64,000 nucleotides of DNA, taken from NCBI GenBank assembly GCA_020632885.1, contig JACKEQ010000003.1, positions 62,001-126,000 of the forward strand, given 5' to 3'. Of this stretch, positions 25,852-33,087 are shown piece after piece. This DNA comes from Alphaproteobacteria bacterium (GTDB lineage: Bacteria; Myxococcota_A; UBA796; GCA-2862545). The notes beneath the pieces are model-generated. The model was not told where the DNA came from. It worked only from the letters and a program-made list of their open reading frames with translations, and made no database searches. Made by a program: the position numbers and the translations under genes. Numbering within the stretch: the first letter of the stretch is position 1; each line of letters opens with the position of its first letter.

Positions 25852-27221
25852 CGATCCAGGCCCGGGATGTCGGACTCCACGCCGAGCCGCCGCGCCTCCC
25901 GCAGCCCGGAGAGCATCGCACCGTGCACGGTGCCCGGTGCCTCGGCGTTCGTGTGCTCGCCGGCGAACAGGACACGGCCGTGCTGGGGTGTGGCGATGGC
26001 GTCCATGTCGTCCCAGCTGGCCCCCACGGGCACGTACGCGTAGGACCCGCCCACATGGGGGTCCTCGCTCCAGCGCGTGACGACCGCGTCCACGGGCGTC
26101 GGCACCGCGCGCCCGGTCATCGCGGAGAGCCGCACCAGCGTGGCCTCCACGAGCTCCGAGTCGCTGGCGCCCCACCGCTCCGCCACCGCCGTGCCTCCCG
26201 ACAGACACGCGAGGGCCGCCCGTCCGACGTGCTCCGAGAAGTCGATGCACACAGACGACACGGCGTCCGCGCGGGGCTCGACCTGCAGGAAGGTCCCCTG
26301 ATCCTCCGGCCAGAACGGCGCGTCGAAGGTGAGCACGACCTTCTCCAGGGTGGCCATGGCCAGCCTGTCGACCGCATCCTGCCAGGTCGCGTCCAGCGGA
26401 GGCTCGAACGTGATGTTGCCGGCCTTCAGGACCCCCAGCGGCACGGTGACCACCACGTGCGAGCCCGAGATCGGCCCGCTGGCCTCGACCTCGACGCCCG
26501 CGCCATCCACCCGGATCGTAGTGACCGGACGGCCCGTCTGGATGTCCAGCCCCTCCGCCAACAGGTCGACCAGCCCGGCATACCCGCCGACCGGCACCTC
26601 GTCGCGACCCCGGAACCCGTCGTCGATCGTGAGCGCCGCGGCGGACATCGAGGCCACGGGCGCGGCGAACTCGAGCTCGCCCTCCAGGACTTCCGCGCCG
26701 TACTGGAGGCGGGACCGCTCCGGCTCCTCCCAGCCTTCGGCGTCGAGCTCCCGGGCCACGAGGCCGGCGACCGAATCCGCGTCCGGGACGTCGTACGCGG
26801 CGTCCAGCACGCGCCCGGCGAAGCGCTCCATGGCCCGGAGGTCGGGGTTGGCGAGGACGGTGCCGTCGGAATCGACCCCGTGCATCCGAGAGGTCTCGAA
26901 GCTGTCGTCGTACGCACGGCCCAGCCCGTTCGCGTCCAGCACGTCCCGCACGGGGTTCCCGCGGATCGTGTGCACCCAGGCGGCCCCGACGTCCACAGGT
27001 CCCCCGAGGTCCACGGTGTGCACGCGACCCCCGATCCGGTCGCGGGCCTCGACCACCACGACCTCCACCCCGGCGAGCGAGAGGCTCTGCGCCAGCGTGA
27101 GACCCGCGACACCCGCGCCCACCACGACCACACGCTCCACGGGGTCCGCCAGGGGCGCCTCGCTCGGCGTGAGGTCCGGGACCTGCCAGCGCGTACAGGC
27201 GGCGAGTGACCAGAGCAGCAC
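25848..27221 (-). CDS. FAD-dependent amine oxidase, lipoprotein-like
   Basis: 457 residues of the flavin monoamine/polyamine oxidase family. The dinucleotide fold VVVVGAGVAGLTLAQSLS is followed by the GG-type motif VVEARDRIGGRVHT. A C-terminal FAD-binding segment reads RVLFAGEHTNAEAPGTVHGA. Family members oxidise amines using O2, making H2O2. The GTG at 27221 has GGAGGG upstream and gives MLLWSLAACTRW, a lipoprotein-like signal with lipobox LAAC, so the enzyme may be anchored outside the cytoplasm. A longer TTG start at 27257 remains possible and would add an Arg to the n-region. It lies directly downstream of the tRNA-fMet terminator. Confidence 0.85.
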   Translation of the reverse strand: MLLWSLAACTRWQVPDLTPSEAPLADPVERVVVVGAGVAGLTLAQSLSLAGVEVVVVEARDRIGGRVHTVDLGGPVDVGAAWVHTIRGNPVRDVLDANGLGRAYDDSFETSRMHGVDSDGTVLANPDLRAMERFAGRVLDAAYDVPDADSVAGLVARELDAEGWEEPERSRLQYGAEVLEGELEFAAPVASMSAAALTIDDGFRGRDEVPVGGYAGLVDLLAEGLDIQTGRPVTTIRVDGAGVEVEASGPISGSHVVVTVPLGVLKAGNITFEPPLDATWQDAVDRLAMATLEKVVLTFDAPFWPEDQGTFLQVEPRADAVSSVCIDFSEHVGRAALACLSGGTAVAERWGASDSELVEATLVRLSAMTGRAVPTPVDAVVTRWSEDPHVGGSYAYVPVGASWDDMDAIATPQHGRVLFAGEHTNAEAPGTVHGAMLSGLREARRLGVESDIPGLDR

Positions 27222-27259
27222 GGGCCCTCCGGCCGGAAGATAGCACCCAGAACGCAAGA

Positions 27260-27287
27260 ACCCCGGCTCTCGTGAGAGAACCGGGGT
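27260..27287 (-). terminator. Rho-independent terminator after tRNA-fMet
   Basis: A strong hairpin with perfect outer arms ACCCCGG and CCGGGGT. The inner bases TCTC/GAGA pair after a single mismatch. On the - strand it is followed by TTCTT. It begins nine bases past the tRNA 3' end and separates the tRNA from the amine oxidase gene. Confidence 0.75.
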
Positions 27288-27295
27288 CTCGAGGA

Positions 27296-27369
<74 letters not shown>

Positions 27370-27381
27370 GCAGCACACTAC

Positions 27382-27410
27382 GTGTAATGAGGGGCCGGGG
27401 GGGACGTCAA
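27382..27410 (-). promoter_or_regulatory. Candidate promoter for tRNA-fMet
   Basis: On the - strand TTGACG (27410-27405) is followed after 17 bases by TTACAC (27387-27382), about 12 bases before the mature tRNA 5' end. The -35 element overlaps the stop codon of the upstream pseudouridine synthase gene. The -10 is imperfect, so this is a candidate only. Confidence 0.5.
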
Positions 27411-28249
27411 CCGCGATTCTTGCGGGTGCGGTGCTTGCCGTGGCGCTTCTTCTTGGGCTTGGCCACCGCAAAGCCAGCCTTGCGGCGCAGCTTGCCCGCG
27501 TTCGTGGGCTTCCGTCCCTCGGCGAGATCGCGGATCCGGCGCACCTCCTCCGTGGTGAGGGGCCGCACGTCGCCCCGCTCCATGCCGCGGATGGACAGCG
27601 TGGCGAAGGTCTCGCGGCGAAGCTTGGCTACGGGATGCCCGAGGGCCTCGAAGATCCGCCGTACGAGACGGTTCCGCCCCTCGGTCACCGTGATCTCCAC
27701 CCAGGCGTTCCCGTTGTCGGTCTGCTCCACCACCCGGACGAGGGCCGGCAGGGCCGCACCGTCCTCGAGGAACACCTTGCCCTTGCGGATCTTCTCGAGA
27801 TCCACCTCGTCCGGCGTGCGGTAGACCTTCGCGAGGTACCGCTTCGGGGTCTTGCTGGACGGGTGCGTGAGGCGGTGGGCCACCTCGCCGTCGTTCGTGA
27901 GCAGCAGCGCGCCCTCGGTGTCGAAGTCGAGCCGGCCCACGGGCTCCACGCGTACCTGGAGGTGCTCCACGAGGTCCAGCACGCTCTTGCGACCCCGGGG
28001 GTCGTCGCGGCTCGTGATGGTGCCCTTGGGCTTGTAGAGCAGGTAGTAGACCTTGGGCGGTGCGTCCGGCAGCTCCTTCCCGTCCACCCGGACGACCTGC
28101 CGCGCGGGGTCCACGCGGTCGGCGACGGTGGCCAGCGCGCCGTCGATGGTGACGCGCTCGGCGACGATCATCTCGTCGGCCTCGCGGCGCGAGCACACCC
28201 CGCGCTCGGCGAGGAAGCGGTTGATACGGACGGTCTCTTCGGCGGACAT
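27407..28249 (-). CDS. Ribosomal pseudouridine synthase, RsuA/RluB family
   Basis: 280 residues. The N-terminal S4 RNA-binding domain (VRINRFLAERGVCSRREADE) precedes the RsuA/RluB catalytic core with the active Asp in VEPVGRLDFDTEGALLLTND. Downstream motifs include KRYLAKVY and TVTEGRNRLVRRIFEALGH. The C-terminal about 30 residues are Lys/Arg-rich (KPKKKRHGKHRTRKNRG), a likely rRNA-binding tail. The family converts specific uridines of 23S (RluB/E/F) or 16S (RsuA) rRNA. Position directly after scpA-scpB matches the conserved scpAB-rluB neighbourhood, which favours an RluB-type enzyme. Confidence 0.9.
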   Translation of the reverse strand: MSAEETVRINRFLAERGVCSRREADEMIVAERVTIDGALATVADRVDPARQVVRVDGKELPDAPPKVYYLLYKPKGTITSRDDPRGRKSVLDLVEHLQVRVEPVGRLDFDTEGALLLTNDGEVAHRLTHPSSKTPKRYLAKVYRTPDEVDLEKIRKGKVFLEDGAALPALVRVVEQTDNGNAWVEITVTEGRNRLVRRIFEALGHPVAKLRRETFATLSIRGMERGDVRPLTTEEVRRIRDLAEGRKPTNAGKLRRKAGFAVAKPKKKRHGKHRTRKNRG

Positions 28250-28314
28250 GACGGGCTCCGGGGCCGGAGGACGTCCGGCGAACGGATCGGGATAACCCCG
28301 AACCCCCGGGCCCG

Positions 28315-28878
28315 TCAGTCCGCGAGCTCCTCGGCGTCGGCGAGCGTGGGGAGGCTCCCGAGGTCCGACAGCGAGAAGAGCTGGAGGAACGCGCGCGTGG
28401 TCCGGTACTCGAGCGGACGTCCCGGGATGTCGCGACGCCCGGCCACGCGGATCAGCCCCTGCTCGAGCAGCTTCCGGACCGTCGCCCCCGAGTCCACTCC
28501 CCTCACCTGGTCCACGTCCTGCTTCGTGGCCGGCTGCTCCCAGGCGATGACGGCGAGCACCTCCAGCGCCGCGCGGGACAGCCGCACCGGCTTCACGGAG
28601 AGCGCCTCGGCCACGACCGTCGCGAACCGCTCGTCCGAGCGCATCTGCCAGCCGCCCGCGACCTCCACGAGCTTCACGCCGCGGTCCTCGGACGCACACC
28701 GATCGCCGAGCACCCGGAGGGCGTCCACGATCCGACGGGGCTCCTGCTCGGGCAGCACGGCCGCGAGGTCCTCCACGCGCATCACCTTGCCCGTGGCGAA
28801 CAGCAGGGCCTCGACGACCGCGACCAGCTCGGGGTCCACGCCGGACCCCGTGGGGAAGAGCAGGATCTCGTCGCTCAC
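28315..28878 (-). CDS. scpB: Segregation and condensation protein B
   Basis: 187 residues of the ScpB family, a dimeric winged-helix (kleisin-accessory) subunit of the Smc-ScpAB condensin complex. Family motifs seen are VVEALLFATGKVM at the N-terminus, LSRAALEVLAVIAWEQPATKQ, the VRGVDSGATVRKLLEQGLI helix and the GRPLEYRTTRAFLQLFSL segment. Its start overlaps the scpA stop by four bases (ATGA). The position close to the chromosome terminus is not unusual in itself. Confidence 0.95.
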   Translation of the reverse strand: MSDEILLFPTGSGVDPELVAVVEALLFATGKVMRVEDLAAVLPEQEPRRIVDALRVLGDRCASEDRGVKLVEVAGGWQMRSDERFATVVAEALSVKPVRLSRAALEVLAVIAWEQPATKQDVDQVRGVDSGATVRKLLEQGLIRVAGRRDIPGRPLEYRTTRAFLQLFSLSDLGSLPTLADAEELAD

Positions 28879-29678
28879 GCCGTCTCCACGAAGCCCTGGA
28901 GGGCGCGCAGGTCGGCCTGATCGGCCCGGATCCTCGCCTCGATCGCGATGGGCCCGAGGTGCACGTCCTGCTGCACGCTCACCCAGCCGAGCTTGAGCAT
29001 CTCGAGCACCCCGATGAACGTGATGACCCGCGCCGCCTTGAGCCGGATGGACCCCAGGACCGCGGTCAGCTCCGCCCGTCCGCCCGTGGACTCCAGGACC
29101 CGCAGGAGCTCGATCACCGCCTCGCCCATGTCGAGGTGCGGCCGTTCCTCGAAGGTCACCTGCGGCTCGGGGGTCGACGCGCCCGCCAGCAGCTCACGGT
29201 AGACGTCCAGCAGCCCGAACACGTCGAAGGGGCTCTCGATCGGCGCGTCCTCGGCGGCGTCGTCGGGCACGACGCGCGCGAACTGATCCCGCCCGAGGAT
29301 CGGACGGTTCCCGAGCCCCTCGGCGGCCTCCTTGTAGCGCTGGTAGTCCCGCAGCCGCTGGGCGAACGCCTCGCGCGGGTCGGGCTCGTCCTCCTCCACG
29401 GGGGTCGGCAGCCGCGGCAGGATCTCGAGGCTCTTGAGGTGCACCAGCGTAGCCGCCATCACGAGGTAGTCCCCCGCGATCGACAGGTTGAGCCCGCGCA
29501 TCCGGTCCACGAACTCCAGGTACGCGTCCGCGATCTCGGCCACGCGGAGCGCGGTGACGTCGATGCCGTCGCGCTTCACGAGGTAGAGCAGCAGGTCGAG
29601 CGGCCCCTCGAAGACGTCCGTGTGCACCGTCCACGCCGGGGTCGCGTCCTCCTCCTCGGCGGCGAAGAGCGACGGCAT
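28875..29678 (-). CDS. scpA: Segregation and condensation protein A (kleisin)
   Basis: 267 residues of the ScpA kleisin family, which bridges the Smc head domains. The N-terminal motif FEGPLDLLLYLVKRDGIDV (residues about 24-42) is diagnostic, followed by YLVMAATLVHLKSLEILP. An acidic linker (PVEEDEPDPREAF) and a C-terminal winged helix (RVITFIGVLEMLKLGWVSVQQ) complete the protein. It starts three bases after the universal stress protein stop and overlaps scpB, so usp-scpA-scpB appear to be one transcription unit. Confidence 0.95.
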   Translation of the reverse strand: MPSLFAAEEEDATPAWTVHTDVFEGPLDLLLYLVKRDGIDVTALRVAEIADAYLEFVDRMRGLNLSIAGDYLVMAATLVHLKSLEILPRLPTPVEEDEPDPREAFAQRLRDYQRYKEAAEGLGNRPILGRDQFARVVPDDAAEDAPIESPFDVFGLLDVYRELLAGASTPEPQVTFEERPHLDMGEAVIELLRVLESTGGRAELTAVLGSIRLKAARVITFIGVLEMLKLGWVSVQQDVHLGPIAIEARIRADQADLRALQGFVETA

Positions 29679-29681
29679 GGA

Positions 29682-30515
29682 TCAGTGCGCGATGAGCAGC
29701 GCCACGCCCAGATCCTGCGTGAGCAGGTGCTCGCGGGCGGACCCGAACACCGCGTCCTTGAGGGTGCTCTTGCCGCTGAACCCGAGCACCAGCATGTCCG
29801 CGTTGGACCCCTCGGTGGTCTTCACGAGCGTGTGGTGCACGTTCTGGTCCATGGGGACGTGGTGGCGCACGGTCTCGACGTCGTCACCCAGGAAGGCCTC
29901 CGCCTCCGCCAGGATGGAGGACGGCTCGCTGCCCTCCCCGCCGACGTAGATGAGGTGCACGGGCACGCCGAGGGGCTTGAGCGCCGCAACACTCTTCAGC
30001 GAGCGCTGGGCGGCGGGAGACGCGTCGTAGCCCACCGCCATGGCGCGGATCCGCGTGATGGAGCGCGGCACGAGCAGCGCGGGGACCGCGATCTGCGGGA
30101 TCGCGTTCGCCGTCTGGGCGCCGCCCTGACCCGGGAAGCGGTCGTTGCTCTCGCCCCGCAGGCCCATGATCACGAGATCGCACGTGTTCGCGGCCTTCAC
30201 GAGCTCTTCGGTGACCGCACCCGTCACGACCATGCCCGACGCCTTCAGCCCGTTGGCCTTGGCCAGGGCCACGAAGCCATCCACGAGGGCCTTCCCGGCG
30301 ACCTCGCGGGCCTCGTAGATCTCGGGCGACACGACGGCCGGCTCGAAGCCCATGTACCCCGACGCATCCTGGAGGATGCTGCCGGACGGCGGGCGCACGT
30401 TCACGACGTGGAGCGCGACGAGCTCGATGTCAGGCAGCGCCCCCGCGAGCTGGTACGCGACGTGGGTGGCGGCACGGCAGTCGGTGGAGCCGTCGACGGG
30501 GACCAGGAAGCGCAT
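29682..30515 (-). CDS. Tandem universal stress protein (UspA family)
   Basis: 277 residues, two UspA-type Rossmann-like domains. Domain 1 starts MRFLVPVDGSTDCRA and ends with VPALLVPR; its nucleotide loop GLRGESNDRFPGQGG has the G-2x-G-9x-G spacing but lacks the final Ser/Thr. Domain 2 (RIRAMAVGYDASPAAQRSL onward) has a complete ATP-type loop, GFSGKSTLKDAVFGS. The second domain is therefore the more likely nucleotide binder. It lies 11 bases after the leucine-type dehydrogenase gene and three bases before scpA. Confidence 0.9.
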   Translation of the reverse strand: MRFLVPVDGSTDCRAATHVAYQLAGALPDIELVALHVVNVRPPSGSILQDASGYMGFEPAVVSPEIYEAREVAGKALVDGFVALAKANGLKASGMVVTGAVTEELVKAANTCDLVIMGLRGESNDRFPGQGGAQTANAIPQIAVPALLVPRSITRIRAMAVGYDASPAAQRSLKSVAALKPLGVPVHLIYVGGEGSEPSSILAEAEAFLGDDVETVRHHVPMDQNVHHTLVKTTEGSNADMLVLGFSGKSTLKDAVFGSAREHLLTQDLGVALLIAH

Positions 30516-30526
30516 GGAGACCTCGT

Positions 30527-31636
30527 TCAGAGCGGGATGGCGGCGCTCGTGTTGGCGTCGCGCCCCTCACTCCCAGCATACAGCCGCTTGATGTGGGCGA
30601 CCTTGGCGATGCGGTCCTCCGCGATGCGGTTGCTCGCGGCGGTGGTCGTGATGCCCTCGTTGGCAGCGCGGTTCAGGATCGCCTTGGTGGTGTTGAAGAT
30701 CTCGGCGGCGTCCTCCATCGCCTTCTGCGCCGGCCAGCGCTTCAGCTCGGAGTACACGTTGATGAGACCGCCGGCGTTCACGACGTAGTCGGGCGCGTAG
30801 ACGATGCCGCGCTCCACGAGCGCCTCGCCGTCACGGACCTCGTCGCCGAGGATGTTGTTGGCGCCGCCACAGACGATCGGGGCCTTGATGCCCGGGATGG
30901 TGAGGCGGTTGACGATGCCGCCGATGGCGCAGGGCGCCAATACGTCGACATCCGCGGTGTAGAAGGCGTCCCCTTCGACGGCCGAGCCGCCGTAGGTCTC
31001 GATCATCTCGCCGACGCGGCGCGCGTTGATGTCGGAGAACACGAGCTTCGCGCCGCGCTCGTGGAGGTAGCCCGCGAGGTGGCGGCCGACGTTGCCCAGG
31101 CCCTGGATGGCGATCTTGCGGCCCTCGACGCTGGGCGAGCCGAACTTCACCTCGAGGCAGGCGCGGATGCCGTGGAAGACGCCCCAGGCGGTGACGGGCG
31201 ACGGGTCGCCGGAGCCGCCCACGTGGGCGCCAGCACCCGTGACGAAGCGGGTCTCGCGGCGGATGAAGTCCATGTCGCGGACGTTCGTGTTCATGTCCTC
31301 GGCCGTGTAGTAGCGGCCGTTGAGGGACTCGATGTGACGCCCGAAGGCCCGGAAGAGCGCCTCGCTCTTGATGGAGGGGTCGCCGATGATGACCGACTTG
31401 CCGCCGCCGAGGTCGAGGCCGGCCACCGCGGCCTTGTAGGTCATGCCCCGGGAGAGGCGGAGGACGTCGGTGAGGGCGTCCTGCTCGGAGGCGTAGTCGT
31501 AGAGGCGACAACCGCCCAGCGCGGGTCCGAGGGTGGTGTCGTGGATCGCGATGATCGCCTTGAGGCCCACCACGTCGTCACGGCAGAACAGGACCTGCTC
31601 GTGGCCCATCTCGGTCATCTGGACGAACGGCTGCAT
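30527..31636 (-). CDS. Leucine/phenylalanine/valine-type amino-acid dehydrogenase
   Basis: 369 residues, matching the short amino-acid dehydrogenases that deaminate branched-chain or aromatic amino acids with NAD. The substrate/catalytic segment reads MTYKAAVAGLDLGGGKSVI and contains the conserved lysines. The Rossmann motif is IQGLGNVGRHLAGYL, and NAGGLINVYSEL is typical of leucine dehydrogenase. The ATG at 31636 is preceded by GGGAGCAAGC. Leucine dehydrogenase is favoured by motif wording, but the specificity residues were not compared. Confidence 0.88.
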   Translation of the reverse strand: MQPFVQMTEMGHEQVLFCRDDVVGLKAIIAIHDTTLGPALGGCRLYDYASEQDALTDVLRLSRGMTYKAAVAGLDLGGGKSVIIGDPSIKSEALFRAFGRHIESLNGRYYTAEDMNTNVRDMDFIRRETRFVTGAGAHVGGSGDPSPVTAWGVFHGIRACLEVKFGSPSVEGRKIAIQGLGNVGRHLAGYLHERGAKLVFSDINARRVGEMIETYGGSAVEGDAFYTADVDVLAPCAIGGIVNRLTIPGIKAPIVCGGANNILGDEVRDGEALVERGIVYAPDYVVNAGGLINVYSELKRWPAQKAMEDAAEIFNTTKAILNRAANEGITTTAASNRIAEDRIAKVAHIKRLYAGSEGRDANTSAAIPL

Positions 31637-31677
31637 GCTTGCTCCCGGATGGTCCCCCAGCGGACCAGGGGCGCCCA

Positions 31678-32508
31678 CTAACAGGGACCACGCGGGGATG
31701 CGATCGGTTCGGGGAGGCCGACCACCCCACCCTCCAGCCACGCGCGGGCCACCCCGTCACACCAGGCGGTGAAGGCGCACACCCGGCACGTGTCGGGCTT
31801 CGCGAGGGCCACCACGTCGGGGAAGAACAGGAGGGCGTCGGCCAGCTGGTGGTCGGCGTCCACGTAGAAGCGGTTCCGCGTGCGATGGGCCGGCTCGGGA
31901 CCGCCCAGGCAGGCCGGCAGACCCCCGATGCGCGCGTCCAGGCCGGCCTCCCGGAGGACGTGGACCGCGGGCCGCACGGCGGCGAGCACGGCATCCACGC
32001 CGGACACCGTGACACCGGGGCCCGGGAAGGGCCAGGAGAACACCGTGGACTCCGGACGCCGCGCCAGCACGGCCGCCACCAGGGGCTCGAGGTCGGCCAG
32101 CACGCCGTCCACCGTGGGCACCACGAGCGTGACGGGCACCTGGTCGGGAGCCGAGAGGATGGAGGACGCTTCGACGGCCCGGATCGCGATCCGGTCGACC
32201 CCACCGAGCACGTCCGGCCGCGCCGTGCCGTGGAGCGTCACGTGCTCCACGCCGAGCTCCCTGGCGAAGGCCACGGCGGGCGCGAGGTCGGCATCACCGC
32301 AGCCCGAGATCACGAGGCGCGTGCACGGCCTGGACCGGGTGGTGTCGCGGCCCGTCGTGAAGGCCCGGAGGTTCGCGGCGATCTCGTCGGGCTCCAGCGC
32401 GCGCGAGGGCTCCGGGAGCCCCGTCTTCAGGGCCCCGTCCACGGGACCGACCCGGATCTGCAGGGTGTCGGGCGTGCGCACCGCACCCCGCGCCGTGAAG
32501 CTCAGCAC
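31678..32508 (-). CDS. Degenerate radical SAM-like protein with C-terminal SPASM-type cysteines
   Basis: 276 residues from GTG 32508. The C-terminal pattern LPACLGG … DTCRVCAFTAWCDGVARAWLE resembles the auxiliary Fe-S region of SPASM/twitch radical SAM enzymes. The TIM-barrel-like strands before it (LVISGCGDADL, VEHVTLHG, VPVTLVVPTVDGVL) resemble a radical SAM core. The expected N-terminal CxxxCxxC is missing: only isolated Cys remain (RPCTRLVISGCG). It may be a catalytically dead adaptor or a cofactor-less relative. It is separated by one base from the unknown gene at 32510, so the two probably work together. Confidence 0.7.
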   Translation of the reverse strand: MLSFTARGAVRTPDTLQIRVGPVDGALKTGLPEPSRALEPDEIAANLRAFTTGRDTTRSRPCTRLVISGCGDADLAPAVAFARELGVEHVTLHGTARPDVLGGVDRIAIRAVEASSILSAPDQVPVTLVVPTVDGVLADLEPLVAAVLARRPESTVFSWPFPGPGVTVSGVDAVLAAVRPAVHVLREAGLDARIGGLPACLGGPEPAHRTRNRFYVDADHQLADALLFFPDVVALAKPDTCRVCAFTAWCDGVARAWLEGGVVGLPEPIASPRGPC

Positions 32509-32509
32509 G

Positions 32510-33040
32510 TCAGCCGACGCGCACCGAGGTGCACGCGTCGAGCTCCCAGAGGACGTGGAAGTCCGCCACCGGCAGGTTCCGCGTCTCGTCGATGTCGTTC
32601 CAGGGGTTGGGGTCCATCGCGTGCACCTGGTCGGTCACGCGCTCGATCACCATCCAGGTCGGCGCCACGGCACCGTCCGCCTGGCGGTCCCAGATCCGCG
32701 CGAGCCACGGGAGGCTGCGGGAGAACTGGTACTGCCGGATCCGATGGGTACGCGCGCCCCGGTCGCCCTCGCCGAGGTCGAACAGCGCGCGGTCGCCGAA
32801 CAGGGAGGACGCGAACGCCTGCACCTCCGCAGGCCCCTCGCCGCCGAGCAGGGCCCGCACGCGGTCGACGAGCCGCTCGCCGGCGGCGTTCCCGGTCGTC
32901 TCGTCCGCAGCGGAGTGCACGGCCTCGCAGGCCTCGTGGAGCCCCGCGTCGTCGGCGTGCACACCGTCCACGTGGAGCAGGAAGACCCACGTGGCGAGGG
33001 CGTACGCGAGGGGGACGGCGGGATCGGGGCTCGTGCTCAT
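32510..33040 (-). CDS. Conserved-looking soluble protein of unknown function
   Basis: 176 residues beginning MSTSPDPAVPLAYALATW, with a strong GGAGGTGCC before the ATG at 33040. It looks soluble, alpha-rich in the first half (ADDAGLHEACEAVHSAADE) with Trp/Asp-rich motifs in the second (MDPNPWNDIDETRNLPVADFH). No domain is recognised. It is the first gene of the leftward run that continues into the degenerate radical SAM gene, and is divergent from the sulfatase-like gene with 47 bases between starts. Confidence 0.75.
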   Translation of the reverse strand: MSTSPDPAVPLAYALATWVFLLHVDGVHADDAGLHEACEAVHSAADETTGNAAGERLVDRVRALLGGEGPAEVQAFASSLFGDRALFDLGEGDRGARTHRIRQYQFSRSLPWLARIWDRQADGAVAPTWMVIERVTDQVHAMDPNPWNDIDETRNLPVADFHVLWELDACTSVRVG

Positions 33041-33087
33041 GGCACCTCCGGAGGCATCAGCGTGAGGCCGGCGATTATAGCGACGCC

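Noticed and set aside
25852..27246. Extended version of the 25282 gene upstream of its TTG start, giving a protein of about 650 residues
   Set aside because: The upstream part is the out-of-frame shadow of the amine oxidase gene. The TTGA overlap gives a better start.
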